DNA of 9,784 bases from Ferrimicrobium sp. (GTDB lineage Bacteria; Actinomycetota; Acidimicrobiia; Acidimicrobiales; Acidimicrobiaceae): NCBI GenBank assembly GCA_027365375.1, contig DAHXNM010000356.1:1-9784 (forward strand), read 5' to 3'. Shown here in pieces: positions 5,985 to 9,784 of the stretch. Each line of letters opens with the position of its first letter. Positions within the stretch are counted from its first letter, which is position 1. Under the pieces are notes generated by a model. The model searched no databases and had not been told where the DNA came from. It was given only the letters and a program-made list of their open reading frames with translations. The translations under genes and the position numbers were made by a program.

Positions 5985-5990
5985 ATTATA
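5985..5990 (-). promoter_or_regulatory. Perfect -10 hexamer upstream of the SEC-C gene
   Basis: TATAAT lies on the minus strand at 5990-5985, about 187 bp before the ATG at 5798. If used, transcription would begin near 5978 and the leader would contain the hairpins at 5831-5896. No -35 match is present 17-18 bp upstream and there is no TG extension, so this is a candidate only. Confidence 0.35.
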
Positions 5991-6116
5991 TCTCTGACAC
6001 CATGGCGGTCTCTCGACCCCACTCCCATAGGCCGGGTTTAGTCTCACGTTTGATCCGCGAAGTCACCTCGGATAGCTTCTTGCACGCGCCAGAGCCGACG
6101 GCAAGGCCAACAGATG

Positions 6117-6186
6117 GCAATCGACCAACCTATCATTCAGGGCTTAAGCCCAGTGGCTCAAGGGTTCGGTCGAGTAGGTCGATTGC
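6117..6186. repeat. Nested inverted repeat (10-bp arms enclosing a 12-bp palindrome)
   Basis: GCAATCGACC (6117-6126) and GGTCGATTGC (6177-6186) are perfect 10-bp arms 50 bp apart. Between them are the perfect palindrome GGGCTTAAGCCC (6140-6151) and a further AACC/GGTT pair (6127-6130/6163-6166), so the whole 70-bp segment could fold into a branched structure. It overlaps the end of the decayed TnpB-like frame on the minus strand, where omega-RNAs of such elements begin. It could equally be a protein-binding site between the divergent SEC-C and permease genes. Confidence 0.55.
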
Positions 6187-6315
6187 GGTGACACACGCAC
6201 CATCTCCAAGCTCCACTCTGACCGCACTCGGGATGTAACCAGCCTCGACACACGTCCGCCATCCGTTCGCTACGTTGCATCCAGTTGCTTTGTTTAAAAC
6301 ATTACAAAACAATCC
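6133..6315 (-). pseudogene. Possible decayed C-terminal fragment of an IS605-type TnpB
   Basis: On the minus strand a frame open from 6315 to the stop at 6135-6133 has no plausible start codon context and encodes about 60 residues. The early part (LFCNVLNKATGCNVANGWR) resembles the last zinc-ribbon cysteine motif of TnpB running into the Asn-rich N-A-A-x-N-V-A-x-R-W segment. The later part (EAGYIPSAVRVELGDG, then LLDRTLEPLGLSPE) has protein-like composition and hydrophobic periodicity. The upstream stop at 6318-6316 and the absence of any TnpB catalytic (RuvC) sequence show that the gene, if correctly identified, is a 5'-deleted relic. The resemblance is short and by eye. A fragment of an unrelated gene or a chance open frame is possible. 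Confidence 0.3.
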
Positions 6316-6322
6316 TTAGATG

Positions 6323-6352
6323 TCGACTCACGACCATAATCTCGTCTATAGT
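6323..6352 (+). promoter_or_regulatory. Candidate promoter of the permease gene
   Basis: TCGACT (6323-6328, four of six matches to -35) and TATAGT (6347-6352, five of six to -10) are separated by 18 bp. The start would be near 6359, giving a leader of about 29 nt that includes the purine-rich ribosome site GGGGGGAG at 6376-6383. An A/T-rich stretch at about 6290-6315 lies just upstream and could act as an UP-like element. CATAAT at 6335-6340 is a weaker alternative -10. Confidence 0.5.
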
Positions 6353-6387
6353 AGGAGCAGTTTCCGTGGCTTCTTGGGGGGAGAAAG

Positions 6388-8007
6388 ATGGACAACAACG
6401 ACGGTAAAGCGCCGCAAACTGACGAGGCACGTTTAGCCGAACTCGGCTATCGCCAAGAGCTCTCCAGGGTCATGACCCTCTTCGAGAACTTTTCGATCGC
6501 CTTTTGCTACCTCTCACCGGTAGTTGGAATCTATTCTCTCTACGCCCTTAGTCTTGGCACCGCTGGCCCAGCCTTCATCTGGCTCATCCCAGTGGTAGTA
6601 ATCGGGCAGCTCTTCGTCGCCCTCATCTTCGGTGAACTGGGATCTAGCTATCCGATCGCTGGAGCTCTATTCCAGTGGAGCAAGAGGCTCATGGGCACTG
6701 GCTACGGTTGGTGGGTTGGGTGGATGTATGGCTGGGCCCTGATCATTACGGTGGCGTCGGTCGACACCGGCGTACCTAGCTACTTCGCTGACCTTGTGAA
6801 TAACCTCTTTGGAACACATCTCAATGGCACCTCACCCAACACGATCCTACTTATCTCAACTCTCTACCTAGTTGGGCAAACTCTGTTCAACGTCTATGGT
6901 GTGCGCTTTCTCGGGTCGATCTCACGGATTGGTACCTGGTTCGAGGTTCTAGGAACCGTCGGCCTGGCAATTGTCCTTATCGCCTTTGCCACCCACCATT
7001 CACTCGGCTATCTCTTCACCACTCAAGGCACTACCCATTTGAAGTCCAGCCCATTGGGGGTTAACTTCGGTGGCAACTGGTGGGCTGGAGCTGCGTTGAT
7101 CGCTGTTCTTGGTCCGGTGTATATCTTCTACGGGTTCGAGAGCGCCGGCGATGTCGCTGAAGAGGTGGTAAACGCCTCTCGTCACGTCCCCCGTGCAATG
7201 ATATCAGCGCTCATCTTCGGAGGTATCGTCTCGATGATCCTCGTTGGGGCGCTTAGCCTAGCTATACCCTCTGGACCGAAGGGTTTTGCGCTCGCAGCCA
7301 CCCAGGGGGTTCCGGCCATTCTCCAGAGCGCGATCTCTGCCAAGTTCTTCCAGGACCTAATTCTGTTCGTGATCTGCTTCGCCTTCTTCTCGTGTGGCCT
7401 AGCCGTCCAGGGGGCGGGCGCTCGCCTTGTCTTCTCGTACGCCCGAGATCGCGCCGTCCCTGGGCATCGGGTGCTTCGCCGCATCTCCCCCCGACGCAAG
7501 ACCCCGGTAGCCGCTATCCTGCTAGCAGCCGTAATCCCTGAGTTGCTATCACTACTCGTTCACTACACTCCGTCGAAGCCGATTCATATCGGATTCATCA
7601 CCTATCCCGCCCACGTCAACGCGCTGTCAGCCCTCGTGAGTTTTGGTGTATCCGGGATCTACATCTCCTTCCAGATGGTTGTGCTCGCCTATCTAATAGC
7701 GCGAATCCGCGGCTGGCGCCCCGAGGGCCCCTTCCAGCTCGGCAAATGGAGCTACCCGGTCGCGATCTTGGGTCTCATCTATGGGGTTGGGATGATAGTC
7801 AACATCGTCGCCCCCACTGGCCTCACCTCTCCACGCGGAGCACTCTTTAATTTCGACTGGCTAACACTGTTGGTCGATGCCATCATCGTCGTGATTGGAG
7901 CGCTATATTTCGCCTTTGGGCGACCCAATCGTGCAATCCGAGCCGCCGATAAAGAGCGTCGATCTGAAGCCGCAAAGGACGACAGCTCCACCGCCACCAC
8001 AGATTGA
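6388..8007 (+). CDS. APC-superfamily amino acid permease
   Basis: A 539-residue integral membrane transporter with about 12 predicted helices, at roughly 32-55, 60-82, 106-126, 151-172, 183-203, 232-250, 270-293, 320-345, 373-391, 405-437, 455-475 and 489-510. Two hallmarks place it in the amino acid-polyamine-organocation superfamily. One is the cytosolic N-terminal LAELGYRQELSR followed by a first helix with the unwound segment LSPVVGIYSL. The other is the conserved loop FYGFESAGDVAEEVVNASRHVPRA at about 247-270. This loop form is typical of the bacterial/fungal amino acid, choline and GABA permease branch. The substrate cannot be named; proton-coupled uptake of an amino acid or amine across the cytoplasmic membrane is expected. 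The N-terminus and the last 25 residues are charged and cytosolic. The ATG at 6388 follows GGGGGGAG by four bases. The gene converges on the amidase, with only 29 bp between stop codons. Confidence 0.9.
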   Translation: MDNNDGKAPQTDEARLAELGYRQELSRVMTLFENFSIAFCYLSPVVGIYSLYALSLGTAGPAFIWLIPVVVIGQLFVALIFGELGSSYPIAGALFQWSKRLMGTGYGWWVGWMYGWALIITVASVDTGVPSYFADLVNNLFGTHLNGTSPNTILLISTLYLVGQTLFNVYGVRFLGSISRIGTWFEVLGTVGLAIVLIAFATHHSLGYLFTTQGTTHLKSSPLGVNFGGNWWAGAALIAVLGPVYIFYGFESAGDVAEEVVNASRHVPRAMISALIFGGIVSMILVGALSLAIPSGPKGFALAATQGVPAILQSAISAKFFQDLILFVICFAFFSCGLAVQGAGARLVFSYARDRAVPGHRVLRRISPRRKTPVAAILLAAVIPELLSLLVHYTPSKPIHIGFITYPAHVNALSALVSFGVSGIYISFQMVVLAYLIARIRGWRPEGPFQLGKWSYPVAILGLIYGVGMIVNIVAPTGLTSPRGALFNFDWLTLLVDAIIVVIGALYFAFGRPNRAIRAADKERRSEAAKDDSSTATTD

Positions 8008-8014
8008 CACTGGG

Positions 8015-8034
8015 TCAGCCTAGGTGCGTGCTGA
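8015..8034. terminator. Weak hairpin between convergent permease and amidase genes
   Basis: TCAGC (8015-8019) and GCTGA (8030-8034) form a 5-bp stem with a 10-nt loop in the 29-bp gap between the two stop codons. There is no T-run on either strand. Its position suggests a shared terminator, but the stem is too short to be convincing. Confidence 0.25.
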
Positions 8035-8036
8035 GA

Positions 8037-9461
8037 TCAGAAGGACGGTAGCGTGCGCTCGCGCCATCCGATCGCACGCTCTAGTTGGGCCGCCAATCCG
8101 ATGAGCGTAAGCTCTCCCCAGGGCTCCGCCACCAGCTGAATGCCCACAGGGACACCTGCCTCGGTGATATGCACCGGCAGTGAGATAGCAGGCTGACCGG
8201 TCATGTTGAAGGCAGAGGTAAAGACCGCCATCTGTAGAACCGTCAACGAAGAACTCGAAGTATCCCCGGATGCGTGGAGTTCCTCAAGCACCGCCCCCGC
8301 GCGCGGCGGCTGGATAGACATCGTCGGGCTAAGCAGAATATCGAAGTCACTCCCCCACTGCCGCAAAAACTCTCTCGTCCATCGCTGGAGCTCACCGACG
8401 GACTGGACGTAGTCGAGACTCGATACCGCCATAGCCGCCTCCCGATTACGTTGGATATGGAGATCGGTGTGTGCCCAGTCGACCTCGCGGTACCCTGCGA
8501 GCCCAGTGTTTACCACGTTTAAGAACGGCCCCAAAAACGCATCGACATTCGGCAACTCGACCGGCTGGATGCTATGACCAAGCGACTCAAGAGTTTGAGC
8601 GGTCAGCTCAACTGCTCGCAAGCACTCTGGATCCACCGGTAATCCAAGGGGCGCCGTCGTAACCATAGCTACTCGCAGTCGAGCTGGATCAGTCTCGAGG
8701 GCGGAGGCGAACGGCCGCGAAGGAGCGGGAGCGTTGTACCACTGCAGCGGATCAGGACCAGCAATCTGATCGAGGATAGCCGCAGTGTCGGCGACATCTC
8801 GGCTCAAGACACCCTCGACAGACCCTCCTTCCCATGACAAGGTCCGAGAAGGGACTCTTCCCCGTGCAACCTTGAGGCCAACCAACCCACAACACGATGC
8901 CGGAATTCGGATCGACCCACCGCCGTCGTTGCCATGCGCGACAGGAAACATGCCCGATGCTACCGCAGCCGCCGCTCCTCCGCTCGAACCCCCAGGGGTG
9001 AGATCAAGATCCCACGGGTTCCGAGTAGCTCCGTAGCGCAGGTTCTCAGTCACAGGAATTGGGCCAAACTCAGGAGCGTTGGTCCGGCCGAAGAGGACAA
9101 ATCCAGCGCGCACGAACCCCTCGACCACCAGATCACTCTCGTCTTTGAGCTCCTCTGAGGAGGCGAGAGAGCCATAGCTTGCGGGCCACCCCTTCACGTC
9201 GGTGAGATCTTTGATCGGGAGTGGGACTCCGAAGAACGGAGGTCGCGAGGCATCACCACTTCGAACAAGCTCGCTCGCCATCGCGGCCGCCCTCTGCCTG
9301 GCCTCCTCGTAGTCGGACCAGATAATAGCGTTTACTCGTGGATTGGCTTCATCCACTCGTCCAGCGATCCACTCAAGGACCTCAACTGGACTGACCTGCC
9401 GAGATCGGATGCTCTCAGCAAGTTCGAGAGCGGTCGGCATCTGCGGAAAGAGTTCGGACAT
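8037..9461 (-). CDS. Amidase-signature family hydrolase
   Basis: A 474-residue cytoplasmic amidohydrolase of the amidase signature family, which cleaves carboxamides to carboxylic acid plus ammonia or amine. The full Ser-cisSer-Lys triad is present: K84 (in PLPIKD), cis-Ser S159 (GGSSGGAAAAVASG) and nucleophile S183 (GGGSIRIPASCCGLVGLK). Spacings of 75 and 24 residues equal those of K142, S217 and S241 of fatty acid amide hydrolase. Length and the C-terminal block (FNMTGQPAISLPV, then GVPVGIQLVAEPWGE) are normal for a free-standing amidase. No GatB or GatC gene adjoins, so it is unlikely to be the tRNA amidotransferase subunit. The substrate is unknown. The ATG at 9461 is chosen because family members begin close to this point; the frame stays open upstream to a TTG at 9509, and neither start has a clear Shine-Dalgarno. 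It converges on the permease gene, so a shared amide or amino acid pathway is possible but not shown. Confidence 0.9.
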   Translation of the reverse strand: MSELFPQMPTALELAESIRSRQVSPVEVLEWIAGRVDEANPRVNAIIWSDYEEARQRAAAMASELVRSGDASRPPFFGVPLPIKDLTDVKGWPASYGSLASSEELKDESDLVVEGFVRAGFVLFGRTNAPEFGPIPVTENLRYGATRNPWDLDLTPGGSSGGAAAAVASGMFPVAHGNDGGGSIRIPASCCGLVGLKVARGRVPSRTLSWEGGSVEGVLSRDVADTAAILDQIAGPDPLQWYNAPAPSRPFASALETDPARLRVAMVTTAPLGLPVDPECLRAVELTAQTLESLGHSIQPVELPNVDAFLGPFLNVVNTGLAGYREVDWAHTDLHIQRNREAAMAVSSLDYVQSVGELQRWTREFLRQWGSDFDILLSPTMSIQPPRAGAVLEELHASGDTSSSSLTVLQMAVFTSAFNMTGQPAISLPVHITEAGVPVGIQLVAEPWGELTLIGLAAQLERAIGWRERTLPSF

Positions 9462-9576
9462 GAACCCAGCGTACCACCGACCAGCTCTTTTAGATAAGCA
9501 GGCCAGCAAGGATCACGAAGCAGCCGTAGGTATAGTCTCGTGCTCCTCATCAATAACGCTCGATCTTCACTCACCC

Positions 9577-9784
9577 ATGTCGACTTCGGGAGAGCCACCG
9601 TTGGTACCTTGGCCGCGATCTAGCAGGAACTCGTCTCATCTAGACAATCGCACCAGCCCTGAGAATGCTCCACCGCATCTGCCGATGGCTCCGATCGGTC
9701 AGGGAAAGCCGATCATCAGAAATCAAGGATTCGCCGTAGCTTTGGCTCAATGGGTCCGCTCCGAAATACATATACATTCATATG
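9577..9784 (+). CDS. Possible N-terminal part of an unidentified protein (runs off right edge)
   Basis: From the ATG at 9577 the frame stays open for 69 codons to the end of the window. The first ~45 residues are Pro/Ser-rich and look disordered, followed by GQGKPIIRNQGFAVALAQWV and a short Ile/His stretch. No family was recognised. There is no Shine-Dalgarno; a TATAGT at 9531-9536 could be a -10 about 40 bp upstream. An open frame of this length arises by chance a few percent of the time in one frame, so it may not be a gene. Otherwise the 323 bp after the amidase start show nothing identifiable on either strand. Confidence 0.25.
   Translation, partial: MSTSGEPPLVPWPRSSRNSSHLDNRTSPENAPPHLPMAPIGQGKPIIRNQGFAVALAQWVRSEIHIHSY

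Noticed and set aside
5808..6047. 79- and 62-codon minus-strand frames just upstream of the SEC-C gene
   Set aside because: No credible start or domain. They run through the predicted RNA hairpins and are more likely translations of structured non-coding sequence.
5948..6238. 96-codon plus-strand frame in the SEC-C/permease spacer
   Set aside because: Ser/His/Pro-rich, no ribosome site, no family; the minus strand offers a better explanation of this region.
9540..9623. Short GTG-initiated frame (27 codons) after a TATAGT hexamer
   Set aside because: Stops at a TAG after 27 codons, has no ribosome site and no recognised small-protein family.
1..9784. tRNA, rRNA, CRISPR array, complete insertion sequence or replication origin
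   Set aside because: Looked for cloverleaf ends, regularly spaced repeats, an intact transposase and DnaA-box clusters by eye; none was found.

Overview
The window looks like a bacterial chromosome of moderate G+C content (estimated by eye in the low-to-mid 50s percent). Shine-Dalgarno motifs precede several genes, and merR is probably leaderless. The gene set suggests an actinobacterium: a DinB/DUF664 protein of the type linked to mycothiol chemistry, a GNAT protein with an actinobacterial-looking N-terminal half, and a long SEC-C protein. Mercury resistance with moderate GC would fit an acidophilic iron-oxidising member of the Acidimicrobiia, but that is inference and no rRNA or marker gene is present to test it.

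Left region (1-1495): a mercury-type resistance locus. A mercuric reductase gene (merA, minus strand) runs off the left edge and is divergent from a MerR-family regulator that starts with GTG at 424. The spacer holds a perfect 8-bp-arm inverted repeat, probably the shared operator. The merR stop codon is part of a near-ideal extended -10 promoter that probably drives the next gene, a DinB/DUF664 protein.

Middle region (1496-3285): a gene for a 128-residue protein of unknown function lies behind a roughly 280-bp leader rich in inverted and direct repeats. It converges on a GNAT acetyltransferase gene, and an 11-bp-arm hairpin lies between them. The GNAT gene follows, on the minus strand, a large gene (837 codons) for a protein with TPR-like repeats, a SEC-C zinc motif and a C-terminal segment like ParS/MbcA. 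The two are probably one transcription unit.

Spacer 5799-6387: about 590 bp without an intact gene, but not featureless. On the minus strand it holds a short decayed reading frame resembling a TnpB C-terminus, a nested 10-bp/12-bp inverted repeat, a perfect TATAAT, and a series of hairpins ending in a GNRA-capped stem close to the start of the SEC-C gene. The most economical reading is the 3' remnant of an IS605-type element whose omega-RNA-like end now lies in the upstream region, possibly the leader, of the SEC-C gene. This is the most speculative and most interesting part of the window.

Right region (6388-9784): a 12-helix APC-superfamily amino acid permease (plus strand) converges on an amidase-signature hydrolase (minus strand) with an intact Ser-cisSer-Lys triad. 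The last ~320 bp hold only a possible 5' fragment of another reading frame running off the edge. No tRNA, rRNA, CRISPR array or complete mobile element was seen.
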